Of a DNA stretch of 64,000 nt, positions 15,669 to 23,132 are shown piece after piece (the stretch's first letter is position 1; the number at the start of each line of letters is the position of its first letter). The position numbers and the translations under genes are program-made. The notes below the pieces were generated by a model, which saw only the letters and a program-made list of their open reading frames with translations, did no database searches and was not told where the DNA came from. The stretch is from an uncultured Christensenella sp. (GTDB lineage Bacteria; Bacillota; Clostridia; Christensenellales; Borkfalkiaceae): the NCBI GenBank assembly GCA_910579705.1, contig CAJTUI010000005.1:62001-126000 (forward strand), read 5' to 3'.

Positions 15669-16451
15669 TTATTCCGCAGTCTGCTCGGCGGCAACTTCTT
15701 CCGCCGCGACAACTTCTTCTATGCTCTCGGGCTCGCCCTCTTCCGCGGGAGCTTCGAGAACGGGCGTTTCGCCCTGATTAGCCTCGATAACCGCGTTTGC
15801 GATTACTGACGAAATAAGCTTAACCGCACGGATAGCGTCGTCGTTACCGGGTATAACGCAGTCGATAACGTCGGGGTCGCAGTTGGTGTCGGTGATTGCG
15901 ACGATGGGAATGTTGAGCTTTCTCGCTTCCTTAACCGCGATTTCTTCGTTGTGGGGGTCGACGATAAACATAACTCCGGGGAGCTTGTTCATATCCCTGA
16001 TACCGTTGAGGTTGGTTTGAAGTTTGCCCATCTCCTCTTTGAGTTTGGCGACTTCCTTTTTGGGAAGAAGGTCGAACTCGCCGTTCTCTTCCATTTTTTC
16101 AAGCTTAATCATTCTGTCGATACGCGAACGGATTGTCTTGAAGTTGGTAAGCGTGCCGCCCAGCCAGCGCGAATTAACGTAGTACATACCGCAACGCTCC
16201 GCCTCTTCCTTAACGGCGTCCTGAGCCTGCTTTTTCGTGCCTACGAAAAGAACGGTCTTGTTGTCCTTAACCGCGTCCACAACGTATTTGTACGCCTCTT
16301 CGACAAGTCCTACGGTAATCTGCAAGTCGATAATATGAATATCGTTGCGCGCCGCATAGATGTACTTGCCCATTTTGGGGTTCCATTTCCTTGTCTGGTG
16401 CCCGAAGTGTACGCCCGCTTCGAGCAGCTGCTTCATTGTTATAACCGCCAT
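15669..16451 (-). CDS. rpsB: 30S ribosomal protein S2
   Basis: 260 residues. [22 protein letters not shown] near the start, [39 protein letters not shown] (landmarks VGTKKQA and [10 protein letters not shown]), [19 protein letters not shown] and [24 protein letters not shown]. The C-terminus is an acidic Glu-rich extension. Required for late 30S assembly and S1 binding. Leader of about 120 bases after its promoter. Confidence 0.97.
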   Translation of the reverse strand: MAVITMKQLLEAGVHFGHQTRKWNPKMGKYIYAARNDIHIIDLQITVGLVEEAYKYVVDAVKDNKTVLFVGTKKQAQDAVKEEAERCGMYYVNSRWLGGTLTNFKTIRSRIDRMIKLEKMEENGEFDLLPKKEVAKLKEEMGKLQTNLNGIRDMNKLPGVMFIVDPHNEEIAVKEARKLNIPIVAITDTNCDPDVIDCVIPGNDDAIRAVKLISSVIANAVIEANQGETPVLEAPAEEGEPESIEEVVAAEEVAAEQTAE

Positions 16452-16572
16452 TTTAAATTCCTCCGTTTACCTCCCCGAAAGCGCGGCTTTTACGGCGTTT
16501 ATTGCGGCATTGAAAGATTTTACCGCCACGGAACGCCCGCCCCTCGGGTGCGAATTTTTTTATAGCCTTAGT

Positions 16573-16601
16573 ATTTTAGCAAATATTTACCGCCTTGTAA
16601 A
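16573..16601 (-). promoter_or_regulatory. Promoter of rpsB-tsf
   Basis: Minus strand TTTACA (16601-16596), 17 bases, TAAAAT (16578-16573). Leaves a leader of about 115 bases, long enough for an autoregulatory structure, though I do not identify one. Confidence 0.65.
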
Positions 16602-16636
16602 GCGGTTTTTATATCTATCTTATAAAAATATTCAAA

Positions 16637-16663
16637 GCCGCCGCGCAAAATTTGCGCGGCGGC
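16637..16663 (-). terminator. Terminator after the poly-G gene
   Basis: GCCGCCGCGCAAA and its complement form a GC-rich hairpin, followed on the minus strand by TTTGAATATTTTT. Its distance fits the stop codon at 16669-16671 of the restored reading frame. Confidence 0.75.
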
Positions 16664-16668
16664 AAGCT

Positions 16669-16976
16669 CTATTCGGCGGACTTGTCCGCCCTCACTTCTC
16701 CGATAAATTTTTCCAGCTCCGTCACGCCGTTCTCCCACGGCGCTTCGGGCGCGTTTCCCACGCCCTCGTAAGCAAGCTTTATTTTATAACAAAGCCGCAG
16801 ATATTCTGCATAGAGCGAGAGATTACCCCCCCCCCACGTGTCAGCCGTTTTTCCACACAGGTGAGCCGCTTGTGTATTTCCGCCCAGCAGGAAAAAAGCA
16901 GGTTCTGCCGCCTCCGCCTTTCCTCTTCGGAAATGTCGGCGTCTTTTTCCAGCCTTTCAATCAAAGTAGCAATCAT
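16669..16976 (-). pseudogene. Unknown small gene interrupted by a G10 homopolymer (phase-variable or broken)
   Basis: The frame opening MIATLIERLEKDADISEEE runs into a G10 tract at 16826-16835. In the present length it ends soon after (total 65 aa, ending FVIK). With 8 or 11 G residues the frame would continue as NLSLYAEYLRLCYKIKLAYE to a stop at 16669 just before the terminator, giving about 101-102 aa with coherent composition. The first half is a charged helix; the family is unknown. The ATG has no Shine-Dalgarno and is at the predicted transcription start. It diverges from an XRE regulator with two shared palindromes. Sequencing error in the homopolymer is an alternative. Confidence 0.6.
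16826..16835 (-). repeat. G10 homopolymer inside the ORF
   Basis: Ten consecutive C on the plus strand. Length changes here would switch the reading frame of the gene at 16669-16976. Confidence 0.85.
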
Positions 16977-16982
16977 ATCTAC

Positions 16983-17011
16983 ATTTTATGCCAAAATTTT
17001 TGGCGCGTCAA
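16983..17011 (-). promoter_or_regulatory. Promoter of the poly-G gene, palindrome in its spacer
   Basis: Minus strand TTGACG (17011-17006), 17 bases, TAAAAT (16988-16983). The spacer is filled by palindrome 1, so a bound repressor would block RNA polymerase. The start would fall at the A of the ATG at 16976. Confidence 0.65.
16990..17004. promoter_or_regulatory. Operator palindrome 1 (GCCAAAA-T-TTTTGGC)
   Basis: Perfect 7-base arms around one base. The inner 13 bases are identical to palindrome 2, 29 bases away. Probable binding site of the divergently encoded XRE protein. Confidence 0.65.
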
Positions 17012-17018
17012 GTATTTT

Positions 17019-17033
17019 TCCAAAATTTTTGGA
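17019..17033. promoter_or_regulatory. Operator palindrome 2 (TCCAAAA-T-TTTTGGA)
   Basis: Second copy of the 13-base core. Lies between the -35 of the poly-G gene and a TATAAT (17038-17043) just before the XRE start. Confidence 0.65.
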
Positions 17034-17045
17034 CAAATATAATAT

Positions 17046-17246
17046 ATGAAGAAAATAAGATTTGCGGAAAACCTGAGAATACTCAGACAGAGCAGAAATA
17101 TGACGCAGACGGAACTTGCGGGTTTACTCGGCGTGGACAGGCGCACGGTAAGCGCGTGGGAAAAAGAGGTGTGCGAACCCAGCTTTACTATGCTTGCGAA
17201 AATTTGCGAGATATTCGACGAAACGTTCGACGGCATAATGACCTGA
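17046..17246 (+). CDS. XRE-family helix-turn-helix regulator (66 aa)
   Basis: A single Cro/CI-type HTH (about residues 6-60): NLRILRQSRNMTQTELAGLLGVDRRTVSAWE (landmarks MTQTELAGLLGV and RRTVSAWE) then EPSFTMLAKICEIFDETFD. No other domain. Probably a dimeric repressor acting on the two palindromes upstream and so on the divergent poly-G gene and itself. There is no Shine-Dalgarno; TATAAT ends only two bases before the ATG, so the actual transcription start is unclear. A bidirectional hairpin follows. Confidence 0.85.
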   Translation: MKKIRFAENLRILRQSRNMTQTELAGLLGVDRRTVSAWEKEVCEPSFTMLAKICEIFDETFDGIMT

Positions 17247-17250
17247 AATA

Positions 17251-17283
17251 AAAAGAGGCTTTGTTTGTCAAAGCCCCTTTTTT
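17251..17283. terminator. Bidirectional terminator between two XRE genes
   Basis: GGCTTTG-TTTGT-CAAAGCC flanked by A-run on the left and T-run on the right. Shared by the convergent genes. Confidence 0.75.
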
Positions 17284-17491
17284 AATTAAAAGTTTTATCC
17301 CTTCCGACCAGTTCGTCCAGAGGAATACCGTAAAAGTCGGCAAGTTTAAATAAAGTAGGCAATCGCGGTATACTTTTACTGTTTTCCCAACTGCTTGAAG
17401 TGTTTTTCGATATACCCGTTAATTTCGATAATTTGTAGATGGACAACCCCCTCGACACGCGGTGTTGTTTCAATGCCTGACGATAATTCAT
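17282..17491 (-). CDS. Second XRE-family helix-turn-helix protein (69 aa)
   Basis: A single HTH: MNYRQALKQHRVSRGLSIYK opens it, LSKLTGISKNTSSSWENSKS is the recognition region, and LFKLADFYGIPLDELVGRD completes the five-helix fold. GGAGGTAACAA precedes the ATG. It is not closely similar to the neighbouring 66-aa XRE protein. Target unknown. Confidence 0.85.
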   Translation of the reverse strand: MNYRQALKQHRVSRGLSIYKLSKLTGISKNTSSSWENSKSIPRLPTLFKLADFYGIPLDELVGRDKTFN

Positions 17492-17571
17492 TTGTTACCT
17501 CCGAAAGCATTGTACGATATTTTTTCCCGAAAGTCTTTGACTACAAATTTTTCTGTATGTTAAATTTACAC

Positions 17572-17606
17572 AAAAAAGGCGGCCGCAACGCGGCCGCGCT
17601 TTTATT
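17572..17606 (-). terminator. Terminator after the DUF1292 gene
   Basis: GCGGCCGC-AAC-GCGGCCGC, followed on the minus strand by CTTTTTTG. Confidence 0.75.
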
Positions 17607-17611
17607 TACGT

Positions 17612-17914
17612 TCAGTTTTCCTCGTCGGCGTAGACCTCTTCTGCCTCGGTTTCCTGCTGATAGAAATCGAAAATCTCCTGCAAAAGGGCTTCGTCCTCTA
17701 TCGGTTCGAGCGTTTCTTCCGCCTCGTTCAGGCGGAAAATAACAACCTCGTCCTCGGCTATTTCCTCGTTGGGCTCCGCGGCCAGCAAAAGCGTATATTT
17801 CTCGCCCTTATACTCGGTCACGTCCAGAAGTCTGAAATTGATAACCTTGCCGTCGTCGTCGATAAGTTCGATAAGTTCGCCGTCGTCAAGCTCTTCGTTA
17901 AGCTCTTCGCTCAT
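17612..17914 (-). CDS. DUF1292 family protein (YrzB-like)
   Basis: 100 residues, strongly acidic. Pattern IELIDDDGKVINFRLLDVTEYKGEKYTLLLA followed by EDEVVIFRLNE is the DUF1292 core (landmarks FRLLDVTEYKGEKY and EVVIFRL). Function unknown; in Bacillota it is regularly encoded with ruvX and an alaS- or yrzL-type gene, here directly after ruvX with a four-base gap. Confidence 0.88.
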   Translation of the reverse strand: MSEELNEELDDGELIELIDDDGKVINFRLLDVTEYKGEKYTLLLAAEPNEEIAEDEVVIFRLNEAEETLEPIEDEALLQEIFDFYQQETEAEEVYADEEN

Positions 17915-17918
17915 TGTT

Positions 17919-18341
17919 TTACTCCTTATTTTTTAATTTTGCAAGAAAGCCGTCAAGGATATTTGCGGCGGCAAGCGCGTCGACGAAGTTTTTGCGCTTT
18001 TCCCTGCGCATACCTTCCGAAATAAGCGTTTCGTGCGCCATTCTGGTGGTAAACCGTTCGTCCTCGCAAACGACGGGCACGGCGCAGACTTTGACAAGCT
18101 CGTCGATAAACCTTCTCGTCTTTTCGGTCTGAACGGCCTCCGTTCCGTCGAAATTGACGGGCAGGCCGCAGACGATAACCGTAGCGCCCTTTTCGCGCGC
18201 GATTCGCGCAAGCGCGGCAACGTCCTCTTTAAAGCCCTTGCGGAAATAAGTCTGCGACGGCAACGCGTACGTGTTAAACGGGTCGGATATAGCCACGCCT
18301 ATGCGTTTATCCCCTATATCGAATGCAACGTATCTTTCCAT
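17919..18341 (-). CDS. ruvX: Putative pre-16S rRNA nuclease / Holliday junction resolvase-like RuvX (YqgF)
   Basis: 140 residues from MERYVAFDIGDKRIGVAISD, an RNase H-like fold with the family's catalytic Asp in AFDIGDKRIG; VCGLPVNFDG about 71 and CEDERFTTRMAH about 106 complete the active site. Trims the 5' end of 16S rRNA in E. coli. The ATG at 18341 is preferred over a TTG at 18350, which lies in the -10 region. TATAAT (18355-18350) leaves a leader of only about two bases. Confidence 0.9.
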   Translation of the reverse strand: MERYVAFDIGDKRIGVAISDPFNTYALPSQTYFRKGFKEDVAALARIAREKGATVIVCGLPVNFDGTEAVQTEKTRRFIDELVKVCAVPVVCEDERFTTRMAHETLISEGMRREKRKNFVDALAAANILDGFLAKLKNKE

Positions 18342-18349
18342 ACCGTACA

Positions 18350-18378
18350 ATTATAACACACAATTTATATAATTACAA
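18350..18378 (-). promoter_or_regulatory. Promoter of ruvX-DUF1292 (almost leaderless)
   Basis: Minus strand TTGTAA (18378-18373), 17 bases, TATAAT (18355-18350). The predicted start, near 18343, is about two bases from the ATG. Confidence 0.55.
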
Positions 18379-18388
18379 GTTTAAAAAC

Positions 18389-18419
18389 AATATTGCCGCG
18401 TATAAAACGCGGCAATATT
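18389..18419 (-). terminator. Terminator after the 60-aa membrane protein
   Basis: AATATTGCCGCGT and its exact complement around a short A/T loop. Confidence 0.65.
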
Positions 18420-18457
18420 TGGGTAATTTGTAACCCTAGTCCGCCGAATACGACGGA

Positions 18458-18640
18458 TTAGTCGTTCTGGCAGTTTCCCGCCTGTTCCAACTGTTCGAGC
18501 TTAGTGTCGATATACTGCTCTGCCTTTTTCATAATGTCTTCCTGATTTTTCTTGACAAGATTCAAAAGCTTGCAGTTATTCGCGACAATAAGCGCGCCGC
18601 CCGCCATACCGAGGGCGACACCCAAAATAAACTTTTCCAC
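18458..18640 (-). CDS. Small membrane-anchored protein of unknown function (60 aa)
   Basis: An N-terminal hydrophobic Gly/Ala-rich helix (about 4-22, FILGVALGMAGGALIV) followed by a charged, probably coiled-coil cytoplasmic helix (KKNQEDIMKKAEQYIDTKLEQLEQ). The layout resembles short YtxH-like proteins but no family match is claimed. AAGGAG precedes the ATG. Monocistronic between a terminator and its own upstream region. Confidence 0.7.
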   Translation of the reverse strand: MEKFILGVALGMAGGALIVANNCKLLNLVKKNQEDIMKKAEQYIDTKLEQLEQAGNCQND

Positions 18641-18732
18641 TTTTTTCTCCTTTGGTAGCGAGGCGTGAAAACCTCTTGTAAACAGTATGGGAAAGAATGC
18701 GGAAGTTTATGATTGTAAAAATTTGTATTTAA

Positions 18733-19911
18733 TTATTCCCTGCCCCAACGCATAAACGGTTTGTCGCCCTCGTAATCGTTGGCGTAATCCACCGTTCCGT
18801 TGCCGCGCAGCCAGCCTATTGTTTGCACGCGGTCGCCGCGCTCGTCCAGAACGTCGTCCCCGTCCAGACGGAACCCCGTTCTCTGTCCGTACTTCATTAT
18901 GTAGCCGTAACCGTCGATTTCGTATTTATCATTGCCGGAGCCGTAAATAACGGTCTTAGCCGCGCGGGCAGTGCTTGTGTTTGCGTTCGTCACAGACGCG
19001 CCGCCCTTGGACGGGCTGACAATGGAGATAACAAGCGCTACGAAAAACAGAATAACTAACATATATATCGCCGCGCCGCCGAGCAGAATAGCCGTAACGC
19101 GGTCGGAGAATATGTAAGCGACAAGCCCCTTTTGTCCCGCGTTCTGCATTTTGATTGCGCGCGCGCTCAGCTTTTCGTCCGCGGAGATATGCTCCATAAA
19201 ACCTTCGTCGAAGACATAATCGCCCGCGCTGATTTTCTGCGCGTTATCGGTTACGGCATAGCGTTTGAAACAGCGCGACCTGTGCTTTACGATAATATAA
19301 TAAAACACGAACGCCGCCCAGCACAGAGCCGCTACCAGCGCGAACGCAACGGCCATATACATTTCCAGATTACCGTGCGCGGTGAGGAAGGTCAGGCCCG
19401 AAACGCAGCCGACCACCAGTAAAAAGTAAACGAAAAGCGGGCCGCGCATATAACCCGTAAGCTTTTTATAGAGATATACCGCCTTGCCGTTTTTCTCGTA
19501 AAAATAGGAGTTGACTTTGAGATAATCCTTTAAAACCGCGTTGTAATACTTCGCATTAGCCGACAAATACTCCGAATTTTCGTATTCTTCCCTGTGCGAC
19601 AGGAAATACTGATACGCCTTGTTTTGCTCTTTTGCGGAACGCGCGCCGAATACGAAAAAGCAAACCACGGACGCCGCGAAAACGAGCATAAACAACAGCT
19701 GAGCGACCAGACGCCCGACACCGTAACCGTCCATAATATTTATGAACTCGAACGGGCCGCTGAAATAGGCGAAGTCGCCGCCTCCGCCGGCGGGGAAACA
19801 CAGCCATATAAAGCAAAACAGACAGGCCGCCGCGCCGAAACCGAGTTGCAATAAGGTGTATACGTTGCACTTCATTTGTTTGAGCGCGTCGTATTGCTTT
19901 TCTTTTTCCAT
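18733..19911 (-). CDS. Multi-pass membrane protein of unknown function under a poly-G promoter
   Basis: 392 residues starting MEKEKQYDALKQMKCNVYTL. About five membrane helices: VYTLLQLGFGAAACLFCFIW, LLFMLVFAASVVCFFVFGA, FVYFLLVVGCVSGLTFLTA, AVAFALVAALCWAAFVFYYI, and AIYMLVILFFVALVISIV. Between them lies a cytoplasmic Tyr-rich helix (KAYQYFLSHREEYENSEYLS). The C-terminal 100 residues are hydrophilic with Gly/Asp/Tyr-rich beta segments (IDGYGYIMKYGQRTGF). I do not recognise the family. The ATG at 19911 is chosen for GGAGAG about nine bases upstream. Its promoter spacer contains G12, suggesting on/off or graded phase variation. Confidence 0.75.
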   Translation of the reverse strand: MEKEKQYDALKQMKCNVYTLLQLGFGAAACLFCFIWLCFPAGGGGDFAYFSGPFEFINIMDGYGVGRLVAQLLFMLVFAASVVCFFVFGARSAKEQNKAYQYFLSHREEYENSEYLSANAKYYNAVLKDYLKVNSYFYEKNGKAVYLYKKLTGYMRGPLFVYFLLVVGCVSGLTFLTAHGNLEMYMAVAFALVAALCWAAFVFYYIIVKHRSRCFKRYAVTDNAQKISAGDYVFDEGFMEHISADEKLSARAIKMQNAGQKGLVAYIFSDRVTAILLGGAAIYMLVILFFVALVISIVSPSKGGASVTNANTSTARAAKTVIYGSGNDKYEIDGYGYIMKYGQRTGFRLDGDDVLDERGDRVQTIGWLRGNGTVDYANDYEGDKPFMRWGRE

Positions 19912-19970
19912 AATTGATACTCTCCTTTTTTTTAGTTTATCCACATATTACAGTGCAATAAATCGATTAT

Positions 19971-20002
19971 ATTATACCCCCCCCCCCCGACGTATTTGTC
20001 AA
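19971..20002 (-). promoter_or_regulatory. Promoter with G12 tract between -35 and -10
   Basis: Minus strand TTGACA (20002-19997), then eight bases AATACGTC plus G12 (spacer 20), then TATAAT (19976-19971). Both boxes are perfect sigma-A consensus, and only the spacer is too long. With G9 or G10 the spacer would be 17 or 18. Promoters of this type control phase-variable surface proteins in Neisseria and others. Confidence 0.75.
19977..19988 (-). repeat. G12 homopolymer in a promoter spacer
   Basis: Twelve consecutive C on the plus strand, the longest homopolymer of G/C in the window. Confidence 0.9.
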
Positions 20003-20043
20003 GCAAATCCGACCGAAAATTACAAAAATTTTCCACAGAGTTA

Positions 20044-20072
20044 TTGAATGTGCGGACGGTCTGTGATATAAT
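20044..20072 (+). promoter_or_regulatory. Promoter of the GltD-like gene
   Basis: TTGAAT (20044-20049), 17 bases, TATAAT (20067-20072). A leader of about 55 bases with GGTAAGGAG follows. Confidence 0.7.
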
Positions 20073-20134
20073 GTTTTGCGCGGAGTTTAATCTTTGCGCA
20101 AGGGAACGATAATTTATGGTAAGGAGAAAAAAAT

Positions 20135-21358
20135 ATGGCTCATAACGTGATAGCGGAGGCGAAACGCTGCCTTAACTGCAAGAACCCGCTTTGCAGAAAG
20201 GGCTGCCCGATAAACACGCCGATACCGCTTATGATTTCGTCGTTTTTAAACGGCGACATAAAAGAGGCGGGGAAAATGCTGTTTGAAAACAACCCTCTAT
20301 CCGCGGTGTGCTCTGTGGTCTGCAACCACGGCGACCAGTGTCAGGGACACTGTATCCGCGGCCTTAAAGGCGAGCCCGTGGAAGTTTCCACAATAGAAAA
20401 CTTCATATCCTCACACTACCTCGACAATCCCGAGTTCGACAAGGCGCCGCCTAACGGCATTAAAGTGGCCGTCGTAGGGGCGGGCCCCGCAGGCATTACG
20501 ATAGCCGTAAAAATGGCGCAACTGGGCTACGACGTGACTATGTTCGAGTCCAAGTCGGAAATAGGCGGCGTACTGAGATACGGCATACCGGAGTTCCGCC
20601 TGCCCAAAACGGTGATAGACAAGTACGATACGCTTTTGCGGAAGCTGGGCGTTAAAATAAAATTCAACGTTACGATAGGCAAGGCGTTCGGTGTGGAGGA
20701 GCTGTTCCGCGACGGGTTCAAGGCCATATCGATAGGCACGGGCGTTACCTGGCCGATTGCGCTTAACATAAAGGGCGAAACGCTGGGGCACGTGCATTAC
20801 GGCGTGCACTATCTCGAACGGCCCGAAGTGTACAGGCTGGGCGACAGCGTGATAGTTATCGGCGCGGGCAACGTGGCTATGGACGCGGCGCGCACCGCGC
20901 TGAGACGGGGCGTGAAAGACGTTAAGATTGTAGTGCGCAGCGACAGATACACCGCAAGCAAAGAGGAAAAGGAATATGCGGAAATAGAGGGCGCGCAGTT
21001 TATATTCAACAAGGCGCCCGTTGAAATAACCGACGAGGGCGTGGTGTTTGCGGACACCGTCTGCGACGAGAACCACCGCATAATCTCCGTTTCTGACAAG
21101 CCCGAGCTTATGCGCGCGGACTCCGTGCTCATATGCGTTTCGCAACGGCCTTCCAATCTGATACTGACCCAGACCGAGGGACTGGAAATCAACGAGCGCG
21201 GGCTGGCCAGAATAAACGAGGACGGCTCCACCTCCCGCCCCGGCCTCTTCGCCTCGGGCGACGTAGTGCGCGGCGCGAAAACCGTGGTCGAGGCGGCGGA
21301 AACTTCCAAGCGCGTCGCCTTCGCAATGGATAATTATCTGAAAAACCTGAAACAATAA
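20135..21358 (+). CDS. NAD(P)-dependent oxidoreductase, glutamate synthase small-subunit (GltD/NfnB) type
   Basis: 407 residues. The N-terminal 4Fe-4S helical domain has RCLNCKNPLCRKGCPINTPIP (landmarks CLNCKNPLC, GCPINTPIP) and AVCSVVCNHGDQCQGHCIRG. FAD site VAVVGAGPAGITIA about 111, KSEIGGVLRYGIPEFRLPK about 140, NAD(P) site VIVIGAGNVAMDAARTALRRG about 244, and the C-terminal GLFASGDVVRGAKTVVEA FAD block. It is shorter than canonical GltD (about 450-490) and no GltB large subunit is nearby. A role as an electron-transfer partner rather than glutamate synthase is possible. Monocistronic. Confidence 0.88.
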   Translation: MAHNVIAEAKRCLNCKNPLCRKGCPINTPIPLMISSFLNGDIKEAGKMLFENNPLSAVCSVVCNHGDQCQGHCIRGLKGEPVEVSTIENFISSHYLDNPEFDKAPPNGIKVAVVGAGPAGITIAVKMAQLGYDVTMFESKSEIGGVLRYGIPEFRLPKTVIDKYDTLLRKLGVKIKFNVTIGKAFGVEELFRDGFKAISIGTGVTWPIALNIKGETLGHVHYGVHYLERPEVYRLGDSVIVIGAGNVAMDAARTALRRGVKDVKIVVRSDRYTASKEEKEYAEIEGAQFIFNKAPVEITDEGVVFADTVCDENHRIISVSDKPELMRADSVLICVSQRPSNLILTQTEGLEINERGLARINEDGSTSRPGLFASGDVVRGAKTVVEAAETSKRVAFAMDNYLKNLKQ

Positions 21359-21364
21359 ACGAAA

Positions 21365-21402
21365 GCCCCGCGCGTTTTCCGAACGCGCGGGGCCTGATTT
21401 TT
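21365..21402 (+). terminator. Bidirectional terminator between GltD-like gene and hydA
   Basis: GCCCCGCGCGTT-TTCCG-AACGCGCGGGGC then TGATTTTT. Confidence 0.8.
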
Positions 21403-21406
21403 AATA

Positions 21407-23122
21407 TTAATATTTCTCTCTGCGGACGTAGCTCGTATGAAGAAGTTCGTGCGCCTTATGGCTGTTGGGTTCGCCGAAAAATTCTTTATACAGCAACTCT
21501 ACCGCGGGGTTGTCGTGCGAGCAACGCAACGTCTTCGCGCCGTCGTAATCGTACAGCGCCTTTGCGCGCACCGCCTTCAAATCGATTGAGTTTCTCACTT
21601 CGTCGTGCACGTAGGGCTGGCCGCCGCCGTTTATGCACCCGCCTGGGCAGGCCATAACCTCGACGAACGTGTAGTCCTTTTCGCCGCTTTTAACCGCCTC
21701 TATAACCTTGCGCGCGTTGCCGAGGCCGCTGGCGACAGCGACCTTGACCGTCTTTCCGCCGACGGTGTACTCCGCCTCTTTAACTCCGTCCGTGCCGCGC
21801 ACTTCCCTGAATTCTAGCGGCGCGCCGCTCCCGCCAAGCTTATACGCCGCGGTTCTCAGCGCCGCCTCCATAACTCCGCCGGTTGCGCCGAATATCGCGC
21901 CCGCGCCGCTTGCGTCTTCAAACGGCGTGTCGAAACTTCCTTCGGCGATATTGACGAAGTCGATACCCGCCTCCTTAATCATCTTCGCAAGCTCGCGCGT
22001 GGTGAGCGCCGCGTCCGTGTAATGGCCGAGCTCGTCGCGCGAAACCTCGAACTTCTTCGCCGTACAGGGTATTACCGAAACCACGTACAGCTTAGAGGGG
22101 TCTATGCCGTTCTTCTCGCAGTAATAGGTTTTAAGCAACGCCGAAAACATCTCCTGCGGGGATTTGCAGGTGGAAATGTTGGGTAAAATTTCGGGATAGT
22201 AATGCTCCGCGAACTTGACCCAGCCCGGACAGCAGCTTGTAAACATAGGTATATCCCCGCCCTTTTCCAGTCTGGAAAGAAGTTCGTTCGCCTCTTCCAT
22301 AATGGTCAGGTCGGCGGTAACGTCCATATTGAAACACTTGACGTCGCCCAGCTGTTTTATCGCCGCGACCATCTTGCCCTCGACGTTGGTGCCGACGGGC
22401 AGGCCGAACGCCTCGCCCAGCGTCGCCCTGACTGACGGCGCGGTATAAAATACTACCTGCTTGTCGGGGTCGACGATTGCGCCCCAGACGTCGGCGACGG
22501 CGCTCTTCTCGTACAGCGCGCCGACGGGACAGGCCACTACGCACTGGCCGCAGTTTACGCAGGGCGTGAACGCGAGCGACACGTCGTACGGCGAGCCTAT
22601 CATCTTTGCATAACCCCTGTTCTTGGGCCCGATAGCGCCTATCGTCTGCTGCGTGCAGGCCGCAACGCAACGCGTGCACATAACGCACTTGCTGTTGTCC
22701 CTTACGACCGAGGCCGACAAATCGTCTATGGGTTTAAGGTCGTGGTCCGTTCCGAAACGGTCCTCCTCGGCGTTGTACTCCAAAGCGAGTTTCTGCAATT
22801 CGCAGTTCATAGACCGCACGCAGCTTAAACACTTTTTCTTGTGAGTGGAGAGTATGAGCTCCAAAGTGGTCTTTCTCGATTTCCTGACCCCGGGAGTATT
22901 GGTCTTGACCTCCATACCCTCGGACACGGGATATGTGCAGGCCGTGACAAGCCCTCTGGCGCCCGTCGCCTCGACAAGGCACATACGGCAGGAGCCGACG
23001 CACTGCACGTCCTTCAAATAACAGAGGGTGGGTATTCTGACGTTTGCCGCCTTTGCCGCCTGCAACACCGTGGAACCTTCGGGCACGGACACCGCTATTC
23101 CGTTTATCTTTAAATTAACCAT
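21407..23122 (-). CDS. hydA: [FeFe] hydrogenase catalytic subunit HydA (NADH/ferredoxin-bifurcating type)
   Basis: 571 residues from MVNLKINGIAVSVPEG. N-terminal 2Fe-2S plant-ferredoxin domain (CYLKDVQCVGSCRMC), His-Cys3 4Fe-4S site (HKKKCLSCVRSMNC), two 4Fe-4S clusters (CVMCTRCVAAC and CVNCGQCVVACP), then the H-cluster domain with FTSCCPGWVKFAE, IPCTAKKFE and MACPGGCINGGGQP. The C-terminal small subunit extension follows (HELLHTSYVRREKY). Produces or consumes H2 while exchanging electrons with HydBC. The ATG at 23122 is preferred (GAGGTG six bases upstream) over a GTG at 23131. Ends the hydC-hydB-hydA operon. Confidence 0.95.
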   Translation of the reverse strand: MVNLKINGIAVSVPEGSTVLQAAKAANVRIPTLCYLKDVQCVGSCRMCLVEATGARGLVTACTYPVSEGMEVKTNTPGVRKSRKTTLELILSTHKKKCLSCVRSMNCELQKLALEYNAEEDRFGTDHDLKPIDDLSASVVRDNSKCVMCTRCVAACTQQTIGAIGPKNRGYAKMIGSPYDVSLAFTPCVNCGQCVVACPVGALYEKSAVADVWGAIVDPDKQVVFYTAPSVRATLGEAFGLPVGTNVEGKMVAAIKQLGDVKCFNMDVTADLTIMEEANELLSRLEKGGDIPMFTSCCPGWVKFAEHYYPEILPNISTCKSPQEMFSALLKTYYCEKNGIDPSKLYVVSVIPCTAKKFEVSRDELGHYTDAALTTRELAKMIKEAGIDFVNIAEGSFDTPFEDASGAGAIFGATGGVMEAALRTAAYKLGGSGAPLEFREVRGTDGVKEAEYTVGGKTVKVAVASGLGNARKVIEAVKSGEKDYTFVEVMACPGGCINGGGQPYVHDEVRNSIDLKAVRAKALYDYDGAKTLRCSHDNPAVELLYKEFFGEPNSHKAHELLHTSYVRREKY

Positions 23123-23132
23123 ACCGCTCACC

